A DNA stretch of 64,000 bases from Chloroflexi bacterium AL-N1 (GCA_013122435.1 WYDT01000021.1:1-64000); one strand, 5' to 3'. Shown: positions 36,077-45,892, counted from the first letter of the stretch. Made by a program: numbers and translations. Notes: generated from the letters alone by a model not told the origin.

Positions 36077-36105
36077 AGCATATCAGTATTACGTTATACT
36101 GTCAA
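36077..36105 (-). promoter_or_regulatory. Sigma-70-type promoter for the epimerase gene
   Basis: On the minus strand TTGACA (36105-36100) is followed by a 17-base spacer and TATGCT (36082-36077), then about 50 bases to the ATG at 36023. Confidence 0.7.
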
Positions 36106-36117
36106 TATTGATTTTGG

Positions 36118-36149
36118 AAAAGCCCACAGCTTTTTGAGAGCCATGGGTT
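36118..36149 (-). terminator. Terminator after pepF
   Basis: On the minus strand AACCCATGGCT and AGCTGTGGG form a stem of about nine pairs with two wobbles, followed by CTTTT. It lies about 33 bases after the PepF stop. Confidence 0.55.
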
Positions 36150-36182
36150 TCGCGTAATGATCGGTCGGATGCAGCGGCTGTC

Positions 36183-38009
36183 CTATCCTGTGACCGTCTC
36201 ACGTTGATTGACCAGTTCCTCCAGTCGATCAATGAGTTCTGACATCACGCCAAAGGTTTGCTCCACTGGCTCTGAGGAATTCATGTCAACGCCGGCCATG
36301 GTAAGAGCATCAAGCGGATAGACTGAGCGACCGGCTTTGAGGAATGAGAGATACTTATCGACGGCGTGTGTTTCGCCTGAAAGCACTTTGTTGGCAAGGG
36401 CATGTGCCGCTGAAATACCTGTTGCATACTGGTACACATAGAAATTGGCGTAGAGATGGGTTGGGAACTGTGCCCAGGTAATACCAATACGGTCTGCATC
36501 GATCTCCACTTCACTGCCGTACCCTTCGCGGAAGAGATCCGCCATCAAGGTAATCAGGCTGTCGGCAGTCAGTGGTTTGCCTTGCTCAACTCGTTCGTGT
36601 ATTTCAAGTTCAAACTGTGCCAGAATAGGCATGATAAAGAAATAACGATAGAAGTTTGCCATGGCTTCTTCGATCACCGCGATCTGAAAATCAGGATCGC
36701 TATTGGTATTCAGTAAGTGTGTCCGCACCAGTGCCTGATTGAAGTTTGATGCTACCTCAGCAACAAAAATGGAGTAGGAACCATAGATCATGGGTTGATT
36801 TTGCCACGTGAGGTAGGAATGCATCGAGTGTCCGAGCTCGTGGGCCAGTGTGCTCATGCTAAAGATATCATCAGTATAGCTCATCAGAATAAAGGGATTG
36901 GTTCCAGGGAAGCCGCTTGAGTATGCGCCTGCACGTTTGCCTTTGTTCGGGTAGATATCGACCCATCGTTCTTCCATGACGCCGCGACGCATCGTGCTGA
37001 CATAATCATGGCCCAATGGCTCCATGCCTTTGCAAATCCAATCCAGAGATTGGGTGAAAGGAATACGTGGTGGTTGTTCGGTAAGTGGTGCTGCTACATC
37101 ATACACATGCAAAGTATCATAGCCAAGAGCACGACGGCGTATATTCCAATAGCGATGCCAGAGCGATATCTGGCTGCGATAGGTATCGATTAAGCTATGA
37201 AAGACCGTTGTAGGAATATAGTTCGCCGAGAGCGCCGCTTCTAATGCTGAATTATGATTTCTGGCGCGCGCCAGAAAGACGTTTTGCTTGACACCAGTGG
37301 CAATACAACTCGCCATGATGTTTTTGAAGGCCAGATGTGAGTCGGCGTAGTTTTCCCATGCCGTGCGACGAAGCTCGCGATCTCCCTGAGTGAGCAAAGC
37401 GTAGATATTGCCCTGCGCGAGATCAACCTGTTCTCCAGAGTTACTTGATGCTGGTTGAAATTGTAAATCGGCGTCTGCCAGCGTTCCGTGCAAGTTGCGT
37501 GCGCTACTAAAGGGATTTTGCACAAAGCTGAGCAGTTCCTCAACCTCACCTGAGCGAATATGTGGTTGTGCTTCTCGCAACATGTCAAAGTAATGTGTAT
37601 AAATGATCAAACGTTTATTTTCTTTGGCCCATGCATTAAGCGTATCAAAACCAATCGTAAGCATTTCTGGTTCCGCAAATGACACTGCTGCCATGACCTG
37701 TGTGTAAAGTCCGCTTGCACGGTCAAATTTGGCTGCGGCAGCCTGATCGGCGGTATCTACATCGCGTAGCATATGAGCGTAGAGGAATATCCTGCCAGCT
37801 TTGTTTTGGATGGCTGTACTGGTTTCTAACCAATCAGCCAGTGTATCCGAACCATTGCTCAGACGACCACGAAAGGCGGTGAGTTGTGGTATTTCTTCAA
37901 TAATTTGTTGTGCCGCTATCTCCCAATCTGCATCAGATCGGTAGATATTTGTGAGATCCCAGGTGTATTCCGCCTGTATTTCACTGCGTGGTGGAACCGT
38001 TGTAGCCAT
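36183..38009 (-). CDS. pepF: Oligoendopeptidase F
   Basis: A 608-residue M3B-family zinc metallopeptidase. The active-site motif HELGHSMHSYL is near residue 388, and the further Glu ligand lies in the following helix. It also has the N-terminal helical region (IQAEYTWDLTNIYRSDADWE) typical of PepF. It cuts peptides of about 6 to 20 residues in the cytoplasm. Full length for the family, monocistronic, with its own terminator. Confidence 0.95.
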   Translation of the reverse strand: MATTVPPRSEIQAEYTWDLTNIYRSDADWEIAAQQIIEEIPQLTAFRGRLSNGSDTLADWLETSTAIQNKAGRIFLYAHMLRDVDTADQAAAAKFDRASGLYTQVMAAVSFAEPEMLTIGFDTLNAWAKENKRLIIYTHYFDMLREAQPHIRSGEVEELLSFVQNPFSSARNLHGTLADADLQFQPASSNSGEQVDLAQGNIYALLTQGDRELRRTAWENYADSHLAFKNIMASCIATGVKQNVFLARARNHNSALEAALSANYIPTTVFHSLIDTYRSQISLWHRYWNIRRRALGYDTLHVYDVAAPLTEQPPRIPFTQSLDWICKGMEPLGHDYVSTMRRGVMEERWVDIYPNKGKRAGAYSSGFPGTNPFILMSYTDDIFSMSTLAHELGHSMHSYLTWQNQPMIYGSYSIFVAEVASNFNQALVRTHLLNTNSDPDFQIAVIEEAMANFYRYFFIMPILAQFELEIHERVEQGKPLTADSLITLMADLFREGYGSEVEIDADRIGITWAQFPTHLYANFYVYQYATGISAAHALANKVLSGETHAVDKYLSFLKAGRSVYPLDALTMAGVDMNSSEPVEQTFGVMSELIDRLEELVNQRETVTG

Positions 38010-38081
38010 GCGAATTTCCCTTCTTCGCTACATAAATATACGATATCTTTGTCTGCATTTTATGTAAGTGGTATTGTCTCC

Positions 38082-38690
38082 TTACAGACGATCATTGGTA
38101 AGCCAATGCTGCAACACCTCATATGCAGCAGCGGCTGCACGCGCACGATGACTTATGGCATTCTTACGTTCTGGTGGTAATTCAGCTAAGGTTTTGTCTT
38201 CATCCAAAACATAGAATAAGGGATCATAACCAAATCCATGGGTGCCACGTGGTGCCGTTTCGATCACGCCTGGTAGAATGCCTTCAACCAGTTCAGTGGT
38301 ACCGTCAGGGTGTGTTAAAGCAATAACACACACAAACCGGGCCAGCCGGGCATGGAATGGGATCTGCTCCATTTTTTGTAACAGCAGTTGATTGCGCTCA
38401 GCATCTGTTGCATCGGGACCTGCATACCGACGTGAGTGAATCCCTGGTTCGCCATCAAGGGCGATGACTTCTAAACCAGAGTCATCAGCCATTGACAGCA
38501 AGCCGCTGCGTTTAGCGTAAAACTCAGCTTTAAGTTGTGCATTCTCAGCAAACGTTGTCCCACTCTCCTCAACATCCTCGTCAATACCGACATCTGCCAG
38601 TGTACATAGTTCCAACGCTAGTGGAGCGAATATGGCAGCATATTCGCGGAGTTTATGCTGATTAGTTGTCGCAATAAGCAATTTTGTCAT
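38082..38690 (-). CDS. rdgB: XTP/dITP diphosphatase (RdgB/HAM1 family)
   Basis: A 202-residue protein. It has the family start KLLIATTNQHKLREY, then EESGTTFAENAQLKAEFYAK, MADDSGLEVIALDGEPGIHSRRYAG and HGFGYDPLFYV and ends with KNAISHRARA, all conserved substrate or metal-site elements. It hydrolyses non-canonical purine triphosphates to keep them out of DNA and RNA. Cytoplasmic and full length. Confidence 0.95.
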   Translation of the reverse strand: MTKLLIATTNQHKLREYAAIFAPLALELCTLADVGIDEDVEESGTTFAENAQLKAEFYAKRSGLLSMADDSGLEVIALDGEPGIHSRRYAGPDATDAERNQLLLQKMEQIPFHARLARFVCVIALTHPDGTTELVEGILPGVIETAPRGTHGFGYDPLFYVLDEDKTLAELPPERKNAISHRARAAAAAYEVLQHWLTNDRL

Positions 38691-38709
38691 GAGTTGTGCC
38701 TATAGTATA

Positions 38710-39342
38710 TCAATGAAACCACGATATGTCACCTAACAATGCTCCGACCCACGCCACCCCGATAAACCGCAGAACTTTTCCCAACAAACAGGCAAGCAGA
38801 AAGCGATAGAACGGCATACGCATGGTACCAGCAGCAATACCAGCCAGATCAAAGATGGGTCCAGGGATGACTGCCAGCATAAAAATGGTGAGTATACCCC
38901 AGCGTTGTACCCAGCGCTCGATCCGTGGGTAGAACCGCGATTGCGCTGCGAAGGTGCTTCCGCCCAGTCCTGCTACATACCCGGTGATCTCGCCGAAACC
39001 TGCGGCCACCCCTGCCGTAATGCCCACGAGCCAGGGGTCGAGTGTTCTGCCAGCGATGAGCGCTACCCCGACGGCTGGAGAGGGTAACACAATCGATGCA
39101 CTTGCTAACAGCGTGAGTAGGAAAACACCAAGATAGCCATATGCCCCCAACCGATCCATCACATCTATTGGAACAAAAAGAAGCGCAATTGTGAGCAGAA
39201 TAGTACCAAGTAACAGTAAGATCGACTGCCACGGCCATGTTCTTTGAGCTGGACGATCTTGCTGGGGTGGCACGCTAGAAAGATGTTGCGACGAAGCAGT
39301 GGAATGTTCTAGCGACGGTTTATCCAATGGGTATATCTCCAA
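38710..39342 (-). CDS. VTT/SNARE-associated (YqaA/DedA-like) membrane protein
   Basis: A 210-residue protein with about four to five membrane segments. The central part (SIVLPSPAVGVALIAGRTLDPWLVGITAGVA, GEITGYVAGLGG, IPGPIFDLAGIAAGTMRMPFYRF) matches the VTT domain of DedA/YqaA/YdjX proteins, some of which are lipid flippases. The start is uncertain: the open frame begins with TTG at 39342, and a TTG at 39327 has a better-placed GGAG. It follows rdgB's start by 19 bases on the same strand, upstream of it, so the two may be co-transcribed. Confidence 0.85.
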   Translation of the reverse strand: MEIYPLDKPSLEHSTASSQHLSSVPPQQDRPAQRTWPWQSILLLLGTILLTIALLFVPIDVMDRLGAYGYLGVFLLTLLASASIVLPSPAVGVALIAGRTLDPWLVGITAGVAAGFGEITGYVAGLGGSTFAAQSRFYPRIERWVQRWGILTIFMLAVIPGPIFDLAGIAAGTMRMPFYRFLLACLLGKVLRFIGVAWVGALLGDISWFH

Positions 39343-39649
39343 TGTGCTGTTTCAAACGCTAACATACCGATTTCCTGCCGACCTGTCAAATGATTATGCT
39401 GTCGTTCAGAAAATACGTATCCCCTTGAGCTTAAAAGTAATGGTAGTTGTTTTTTGGGGTACGAGCAAACTCCCTGTCATGTAGAATGCATTCAAACGAC
39501 TTTTTTGTATTCTAACAGAGTTGTTTTCTGAATGTATACTACGTCGTGCAACCACAATGTATGTTTGACGCTAAGCCAAACCTCAGTGTAGAATGCGAGA
39601 GCTTCTCCACTATCTGGGTGGTTTGCAATACTATGAAATTAGGATATGT
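39343..39649. other. Divergent intergenic stretch, no gene
   Basis: A 307-base gap between two divergent genes. It should hold promoters for both. A tatact at 39535-39540 looks like a -10 element for the + strand gene, but no good -35 is in place. No repeat or RNA is seen. Confidence 0.5.
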
Positions 39650-40630
39650 ATGGCTCAATCTATTGATCTTGAACATAGTCGTGCGCGTGGTCTTGCGGCC
39701 CTCCCCTATCTTTTACGAACCATGCGGCCAAAAGATTGGATTAAGAATTTCTTTGTCTTTGCAGCAATTGCTTTTTCGCGAGACACAGAGCGTGATATCC
39801 CCAGTTGGCTTGATTTTGATAAGCTGATCACCGTGTGTATGGCCTTTGTATTATTTTGTATGGTTGCCAGCGCTATCTACCTGATTAACGATCTGGTCGA
39901 TATTGAAAAAGACCGTGCCCATCCCCAAAAACGCCATCGACCACTCGCGTCTGGTCGGCTGAGTCCCACGGTTGCAAAGGTTGCCGCAGGGGTGTTGTTG
40001 GCTAGCGCACTCCCACTCGGCTTCCTCATCGATTATACCAGTGCTCCTGTGACTGGACAGAACTTCGATTTTGGCTTCGTTCTGCTTACCTACCTCTTCA
40101 TTCAGGGCATTGCATATTCCTACTATCTGAAGCATATTGTCATTCTCGATATCTTCACCATTGCAGCGGGCTTTGTTCTGCGTGCCGTTGCCGGCGCGTT
40201 TGTCATCAATATCGAGATTACACACTGGCTCCTCATTTGTATGGGGCTTCTCGCACTGTTTCTGGGCCTGTCCAAGCGTCGTGCTGAGTTGGTTTTGCTC
40301 GAAGGTGGTGCCGGAGAACACCGACGCATCCTCAATGAATACTCGATTCCTTTCCTCGATCAGATGATCTCAATTGTTACCGCATCGACGCTGATTGCCT
40401 ACACCCTCTTCACGACGACGGCGGAGACGTTGCCATTAGAGCCATTCCCGACCATGCTGCTCACCGTTCCTTTCGTCATTTATGCCATCTTTCGTTATCT
40501 CTATCTGGTCTATAAATATGGCAGCGGGGGCAGTGCGGCTGAGGTGGTCCTGACTGATCGTCCGTTTGCGATTAGTCTTATCTTGTGGGGGGTGATCGCG
40601 GTGGCTGTTCTTGCAACGGGAACTCCATAA
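39650..40630 (+). CDS. UbiA-family prenyltransferase, decaprenyl-phosphate phosphoribosyltransferase-like
   Basis: A 326-residue integral membrane protein with about eight membrane segments. It has the first aspartate motif (YLINDLVDIEKDRAHPQK) followed by RPLASGRLS, and LFLGLSKRRAELVLLEGG, which is typical of 5-phosphoribosyl-1-diphosphate:decaprenyl-phosphate transferase (the Rv3806c group). The substrate is inferred from this similarity; another polyprenyl transfer is possible. I use the ATG at 39650, with a TAGGA-like site upstream. It is followed after 20 bases by an isopentenyl phosphate kinase gene, which links the pair to isoprenoid lipids. Confidence 0.88.
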   Translation: MAQSIDLEHSRARGLAALPYLLRTMRPKDWIKNFFVFAAIAFSRDTERDIPSWLDFDKLITVCMAFVLFCMVASAIYLINDLVDIEKDRAHPQKRHRPLASGRLSPTVAKVAAGVLLASALPLGFLIDYTSAPVTGQNFDFGFVLLTYLFIQGIAYSYYLKHIVILDIFTIAAGFVLRAVAGAFVINIEITHWLLICMGLLALFLGLSKRRAELVLLEGGAGEHRRILNEYSIPFLDQMISIVTASTLIAYTLFTTTAETLPLEPFPTMLLTVPFVIYAIFRYLYLVYKYGSGGSAAEVVLTDRPFAISLILWGVIAVAVLATGTP

Positions 40631-40650
40631 TAACCGACAAGGATGGTCGT

Positions 40651-41466
40651 ATGTTGACGTTTGTGAAGCTTGGTGGTTCAGTCATTACCAACAAAACGCA
40701 GGAAGAGTCGCCGAACATTTCGGTGATTAAGCAACTGGCAGCGGAACTCCGCTCGGTGTGCTCGTCCACCCGGTCAAATCGTACGCCCCAACTGGTGATT
40801 GGTCACGGTAGTGGTTCTTTTGGACATACCTACGCAAAACGTTATGGTGTCCACACCGGTCTATCATCAGATGCTGATTGGATCGGTTTTGCTCTGACCT
40901 CGGCGGCGGCACTGCGGCTCAATCGTATTGTTGTTGATGAATTGCTTGCTGCTGGTGTTCCCGCGTTGTCGCTCCAGCCCTCAGCTACCATTCGTAGTAA
41001 GCAGGGCGTGCTTACCCATTGGGATACGGCAATGTTGTCCTCAGCACTGGAGCATGGTTTGCTTCCCGTCGTTCACGGTGATGTTGCTTTTGACACTGTA
41101 CAGGGTTCAGCCATCATTTCTACTGAGCAACTGCTGACCCATCTCGCTCACGACGCAACATTTCAACTAACGCGTATCATTCTGGTTGGTGAGGCAGGCG
41201 TATATACTGTTGATCCACATCTTGATCCACACGCACAATGTATTCCACACATCGACTCAGCCAACATTACCACGGTTCTTGAGGGTACTGGTGCATCACA
41301 CGGGGTTGATGTAACAGGTGGAATGCACGGCAAAATTGCGTTGATGTGGCAATTGGTGTGTGCTGTTCCTAACCTCACGATCCAACTCATTGGCCCGACC
41401 CCCGGTCTTCTCACACGTGCAATTCAGGGCGATGCAGTCGGTGAAGGTACCTTGATCACGGCGTAA
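40651..41466 (+). CDS. Isopentenyl phosphate kinase
   Basis: A 271-residue amino-acid-kinase-fold protein. It has the start LTFVKLGGSVITNK, the GHGSGSFGHTYAKRYG segment with H59 that marks isopentenyl phosphate kinases (a His is needed for IP binding), and late ADP-site elements (DVTGGMHGKIALMWQL). It makes isopentenyl diphosphate from isopentenyl phosphate, the last step of the archaeal-type (alternative) mevalonate pathway, which is known in some Chloroflexota. I use the ATG at 40651, with AAGGA upstream; it lies 20 bases after the prenyltransferase gene. Confidence 0.9.
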   Translation: MLTFVKLGGSVITNKTQEESPNISVIKQLAAELRSVCSSTRSNRTPQLVIGHGSGSFGHTYAKRYGVHTGLSSDADWIGFALTSAAALRLNRIVVDELLAAGVPALSLQPSATIRSKQGVLTHWDTAMLSSALEHGLLPVVHGDVAFDTVQGSAIISTEQLLTHLAHDATFQLTRIILVGEAGVYTVDPHLDPHAQCIPHIDSANITTVLEGTGASHGVDVTGGMHGKIALMWQLVCAVPNLTIQLIGPTPGLLTRAIQGDAVGEGTLITA

Positions 41467-41721
41467 AGCTCCCGTATTAAGGTTTTGTCGATTACTTGGT
41501 TAGTATCTGTCATCTTTACGCAATTATTCTCCTCTACAATAGAGGAAGTACAGCGTGTTGCAACCTTTCGCTAACAACACCGTACATGAGGTTGCACACA
41601 TTTGGTGGCAATATTACCCAAATGAAGTGTATCTCCGCAAGAATATACTTCACAATGTGTGTTCCTATGACATGCATCTTTGTATTCGACCCACCTAATC
41701 CATGAAGAGGAAATAAGCAAT

Positions 41722-42783
41722 ATGGCACTACTCGATCTGGTTGAATATCTCGACCCCACTGGTAACGTTCTGGTTGCACGTGTTCCATCTGAAGGCTCTG
41801 GCGAACTCCGTTTTGGTTCACAGTGCGTTGTCCGTGAAGGCCAGCGGGCTTTTCTCTGTCGTGATGGTCACTATCTGGATATGTTCAGCCCTGGACGCCA
41901 CATGATTACGACCAAGAACATTCCCCTCCTGATCAACTTGATTAAACTACCATTTGGGAACAAAAGCCCCTTTCGTGCCGATGTCTACTATGTCAATCTG
42001 CACCAACACCTCGACTTGAAGTGGGGCACCCCGCAGCCAATCCCTATGCGTGATACGCAATTTGGTATGGTGCGTATCCGTGCGTTTGGTACGTATGTTG
42101 CTCAGGTCGCAGACCCTCGCAAACTGTTGACAAAGATTGTTGGCACACGCGGACGTTTAATGATACAAGAAATGGAAGATCAATTGCGTAGTTCCATTAT
42201 CGCACGACTTGCTGATGTCATTGCTGAACGGATGCAGGAGCGGAAACTCTCAGTGATCGATCTGGCGATTGAGTACAACGAACTCTCCGAAATTGCTCAC
42301 GAGTCGCTCAAGCCGGATTTTGCAGAACTGGGATTGAATTTGTCTCGTTTCTACATCAATACTATCAGTGTTCCAGAGGAATTAGAGCGACGCTTTGATC
42401 AGGCCGGTGGTGTAGCGGCGATGGGTGGTTTAGACAACTACACACGCTATAAGGCTGCGGAAGCACTACAAGATGCAGCACAGAACGGTGGTGATGGTCT
42501 GGCCGGTGCTGGCGTTGGTCTGGGTGTTGGTATGAACCTGGGAACAGTGATGGGGCAAGCATTGAACTCTAGAACCGTGCAACCACAAACGTCACCCCAG
42601 ACTCCACAGCCTGCTGCCACGACACTTACCTGTGGTAGTTGTGGTACGTCTGTTGTAGCACCAGCTAAGTTTTGTAGTGAGTGTGGACAGGCGTTGCAAC
42701 CTGCGCCCTGCCCCGGATGTTCTCATAAGAATCCACCTACTGCCAAGTTCTGTAGTGAGTGTGGGTACAAGCTACAGTCCTGA
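41722..42783 (+). CDS. SPFH-domain protein with C-terminal double zinc ribbon
   Basis: A 353-residue protein. The N-terminal 240 residues form an SPFH (virion core protein/YdjI-like) domain (LVEYLDPTGNVLVARVPSEG, FGMVRIRAFGTYVAQVADPR). A Gly-rich linker leads to two zinc ribbons (CGSCGTSVVAPAKFCSECG, PGCSHKNPPTAKFCSECGYK). SPFH proteins form oligomers linked to membranes or stress granules; this subgroup has no settled role. I use the ATG at 41722, preceded by AGAGGA. Confidence 0.9.
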   Translation: MALLDLVEYLDPTGNVLVARVPSEGSGELRFGSQCVVREGQRAFLCRDGHYLDMFSPGRHMITTKNIPLLINLIKLPFGNKSPFRADVYYVNLHQHLDLKWGTPQPIPMRDTQFGMVRIRAFGTYVAQVADPRKLLTKIVGTRGRLMIQEMEDQLRSSIIARLADVIAERMQERKLSVIDLAIEYNELSEIAHESLKPDFAELGLNLSRFYINTISVPEELERRFDQAGGVAAMGGLDNYTRYKAAEALQDAAQNGGDGLAGAGVGLGVGMNLGTVMGQALNSRTVQPQTSPQTPQPAATTLTCGSCGTSVVAPAKFCSECGQALQPAPCPGCSHKNPPTAKFCSECGYKLQS

Positions 42784-42828
42784 TAATTCAGGCCATAGAA
42801 ACAAACCACAATTACACAAGATTGGCTA

Positions 42829-42866
42829 AACCTGAAACCTAACTTATATGGGTTTCAGGTTTTTGA
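42829..42866 (+). terminator. Rho-independent terminator after the SPFH gene
   Basis: Perfect 11-bp stem: aacctgaaacc (42829-42839) pairs with ggtttcaggtt (42851-42861), followed by tttt. It is about 45 bases after the stop. Confidence 0.85.
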
Positions 42867-43078
42867 TTGAGGTGCTAGATACAAAGTCTTTTCCATTCAT
42901 ATACTATGATAATGATATGTTGTATCCTGTTTTCTTCCCGTGTAGCTATATTTACCCAAGTACTATAAAAGCAGTGAAGTAGTGAAACCTTTCGATATTG
43001 AAGGCGTACATGAGCACGGGGCATGTCACATCAACACTTCTTAGTAAGAAGTGTATCTTGTATATGAAGGGAGTTACT

Positions 43079-45124
43079 ATGCCCATGCTGAAGCAGAGAT
43101 TCGTAAATGCTGTCGTTTGTTTGTTTCTGATAACTATCGTTTCGACAACGGCACAAGCACAACCTATTGAACCAGGTTTTCGAGCAGATGCATCCACGAC
43201 TTCTCCGCAAGATCGCGTTTCAATTACTACGTTGCCACACGACTCATTACAAAATAAGGGTCTGACAGATCAAGATCAATGTACAACCATACCACAGATT
43301 GCCAACATGTCGGTTAGGCAAGCCAGTCCTACCGTCATAACACTGTCCACCAATCCTGCATGGATGGTTGGGGAATGGTCGACATGGAACCAGACGAGAG
43401 AATACGTATTAGTACTTAGAGCAAAGGGTGATTTCACAGAACGCGTGTTTAACTATCAGACTCGAGAGACACAGACACGTAATGGTACATGGTGGGTAGA
43501 CGACGATTACTTCTATCTCTCGATCAGTAATCAGGTCTATCTGCCGTTAATCACAGGTGGTAGAAGTACAGCCATGTCAATGGCTGATGTTCACCAGTCA
43601 TTGTTGGCCCAGACCACCTCTCAGCTTTCTGTTGCTACTGATTTATTTGTTATAGAACAAGTCAATGATACAGCATTTCGTCTTGTTGGGGGAGATCTCG
43701 GTATTAAGTCACTGCTGTACAGCAAGGTTTCATCTGAAGCAATCACTACTGGTCGTTGGTTTGTTAGTACGTGGCGCAGTTATCTGGACACTTCTGAGAT
43801 AGCATTCTGGACTTTCCGTGCTGATGGAACTTTCCAGTTACGAATTGAGTCCCAAACTGGGTCATCCGAACCACGTGAAATAGAAGGAAACTGGAGTACG
43901 GATCATACGGCCATAACGCTATTTGAAGATGGCACAGATGCTAGGACAACTTATAGGATTGAGATCCCTGAAGACTCTGAGGAAGGCGATTTTGTTAATC
44001 TGGTTGATCAGGAAGGAGATGCTGAACTATTGTCAAGAGTGAGAACACCAATGGTTACTGGAGATGACCCAGCGTCAGGTTACTACATAGCAGGGCAAGT
44101 TGCTCTTGAGTTGTCTTCATCAGGTAGTGACTATGATGGAGTGTTCTCAGTCAGGGGTGAGCAGTATACTTTTGAAGCACGTCTGAATGATGGACAACTC
44201 CGTTTTATTATTCCTGCGTTTAGTGACAGTCGTCCGATAGTGCTAGAATCTGACTTTAACAGTTTACGAGTAATAGAGCGACCTCCTGTTCTTGCCGGAA
44301 CACTGCCTGATCGTTTGCGTCAACTTGCTGAACCACCACTTACGGAACCTACTGGAATGAATGGGATATGGATGTACGAATCGCTTGTTGGTGAAGGGAC
44401 AAACATTTTCCTTCCAGATCAACGTTATTTTTTCTTCTACAACGATTCACAATATGAAGATGGTGTAATCAATCAGGACTCACGAACGGTAACATTTGAC
44501 CCAAGCTGTTCATCACCCTATGATCGCACATATCAGTTAATCGATAATCAACTAGTCTATACATTTGATAATGATGTAACGTCTGTGTATCATTTTGTGC
44601 CAGGATCTGAATTGATGGTTGCTAGTATAGAGCAGCAATTAAACGCACAGTTAGCAACTGAAAATGCCATTTGGAGCAAGAGGCTTCTGACAGGACCGCA
44701 TGATCCGAATTTTTCGGTCCCCGGAGTCATTAATCCCATTCCTGGAGGTGCTTTTGCCATCGATCCTACACCCAACGACGTGTTTCCTGATGCAACGGTC
44801 TTTACCGAACTACAGAGCTATATCTGGCTTGAAGCACCTTTTGGATGTGTCGATTATGGTACACCTGGAGTACGGTGCAACAGTTTGCAGTTCATGTTTT
44901 TCCCCAATGGACGCTCTGTTTTATTTGCCGAAATCTATACCAGTTTTTCAGAGTGGGGCTTTTCGATTGTACCAGATGGCACATTTATATGGCTTCCGTA
45001 TCGTATAGAGAATGAGCGCATTATTGTTGGTGAAAACAATTACGAACTATTGAACGGGAACCGGCGCATAGTAGCAGGTGAATTATGTATAGATAGTGTT
45101 AAATGGATTAACCGTGAAGAATGA
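43079..45124 (+). CDS. Secreted protein of unknown function, repeated lipocalin-like modules
   Basis: A 681-residue protein with a signal peptide (MPMLKQRFVNAVVCLFLITI, cleavage near AQA-QP). The mature part has repeated Trp/Gly-rich strands, for example VGEWSTWNQTREYVLVLRAK and a later GRWFVSTWRSYLDTSEIAFW, each followed by DGTFQLR or DFTERV and a GNWS/GTWW turn. This resembles lipocalin-like or copy-number-repressor-like beta modules, but I do not recognise the family. I use the ATG at 43079, with AAGGGAG five bases upstream; the frame is open from 42998. It appears to be monocistronic. Confidence 0.8.
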   Translation: MPMLKQRFVNAVVCLFLITIVSTTAQAQPIEPGFRADASTTSPQDRVSITTLPHDSLQNKGLTDQDQCTTIPQIANMSVRQASPTVITLSTNPAWMVGEWSTWNQTREYVLVLRAKGDFTERVFNYQTRETQTRNGTWWVDDDYFYLSISNQVYLPLITGGRSTAMSMADVHQSLLAQTTSQLSVATDLFVIEQVNDTAFRLVGGDLGIKSLLYSKVSSEAITTGRWFVSTWRSYLDTSEIAFWTFRADGTFQLRIESQTGSSEPREIEGNWSTDHTAITLFEDGTDARTTYRIEIPEDSEEGDFVNLVDQEGDAELLSRVRTPMVTGDDPASGYYIAGQVALELSSSGSDYDGVFSVRGEQYTFEARLNDGQLRFIIPAFSDSRPIVLESDFNSLRVIERPPVLAGTLPDRLRQLAEPPLTEPTGMNGIWMYESLVGEGTNIFLPDQRYFFFYNDSQYEDGVINQDSRTVTFDPSCSSPYDRTYQLIDNQLVYTFDNDVTSVYHFVPGSELMVASIEQQLNAQLATENAIWSKRLLTGPHDPNFSVPGVINPIPGGAFAIDPTPNDVFPDATVFTELQSYIWLEAPFGCVDYGTPGVRCNSLQFMFFPNGRSVLFAEIYTSFSEWGFSIVPDGTFIWLPYRIENERIIVGENNYELLNGNRRIVAGELCIDSVKWINREE

Positions 45125-45136
45125 TTAAATCAGAGT

Positions 45137-45167
45137 CCCAGCGCCAATACTATGTACTGGTGCTGGG
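45137..45167. terminator. Weak bidirectional hairpin between convergent genes
   Basis: Arms cccagcgcca (45137-45146) and tggtgctggg (45158-45167) pair with one mismatch. There is no T-run on either side, so its activity as a terminator is uncertain. Confidence 0.4.
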
Positions 45168-45199
45168 ATGTTCGATTCGTGGAAATATGTATATATCTA

Positions 45200-45844
45200 T
45201 CAGCGCAGTAATGTGGGAGCAGGGACGGTGACGCGGAACGGTTTAGCAGCCATCCCTATCAGTGGTCTGGGCCGAATCTGACACGCAAACCGTGATGACC
45301 AATCATTGATTTCGATGCCTGCACGGTCAAGGCAGGCCCACATCTTTGGTGTTGTATAGGTCCAATACTGGTTGAGGCGGCCAATACCGGGTACCGTGAG
45401 CCAGACGGGAGGTAGTCGTGATGCACCCTTGTGCATTGTCATCGACAATATTGGGCCCTGCGTGTCAGCAATATAAACGGTATTATCTTCCCACATGAAC
45501 GATGCCATCTCCTTGGGAACTCCCCAGATTTCACGCCCACCGTGTAACGATGTTTCGCTATCAACCCAGATGAAGTCGACAAACACACCGACATGGGCGC
45601 CACGCCGCGCCAGCGGCCCAACAATCAACTCATCGTAGCGTAAGGTGCCTATCTGATAGCGAACCAGTGTGACAACACGCCACCGTGAACTGAGTAACGG
45701 ATGCAGACCGGCAGGGAGTTCAGCTGGTGTATCTGATTGAAAAATACCGGACCAGAGTTGACCGATTGAGCGCCATGGTGCGGGGGGATAACGAACTTCG
45801 TTTGATAATTGATCTGTTTGTGCTTCACGCAATTCAAGCATCAT
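45200..45844 (-). CDS. Acetoacetate decarboxylase-fold protein
   Basis: A 214-residue protein with the acetoacetate decarboxylase (ADC) superfamily core: RYDELIVGPLARRGAHVGVF, then GGREIWGVPKEMASFMW, where the Lys in GVPKE matches the Schiff-base lysine region, and a strand-rich C-terminus. ADC proper releases CO2 from acetoacetate; related proteins act on other keto acids or have no known reaction. AGGAGG precedes the ATG. It lies 49 bases downstream of the UxaA-family gene on the same strand, so the two may form an operon. Confidence 0.82.
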   Translation of the reverse strand: MMLELREAQTDQLSNEVRYPPAPWRSIGQLWSGIFQSDTPAELPAGLHPLLSSRWRVVTLVRYQIGTLRYDELIVGPLARRGAHVGVFVDFIWVDSETSLHGGREIWGVPKEMASFMWEDNTVYIADTQGPILSMTMHKGASRLPPVWLTVPGIGRLNQYWTYTTPKMWACLDRAGIEINDWSSRFACQIRPRPLIGMAAKPFRVTVPAPTLLR

Positions 45845-45892
45845 TCAAACTCCTCCTGTTTGATCATTGTTGCACACGTACTGTGGTGCAAA

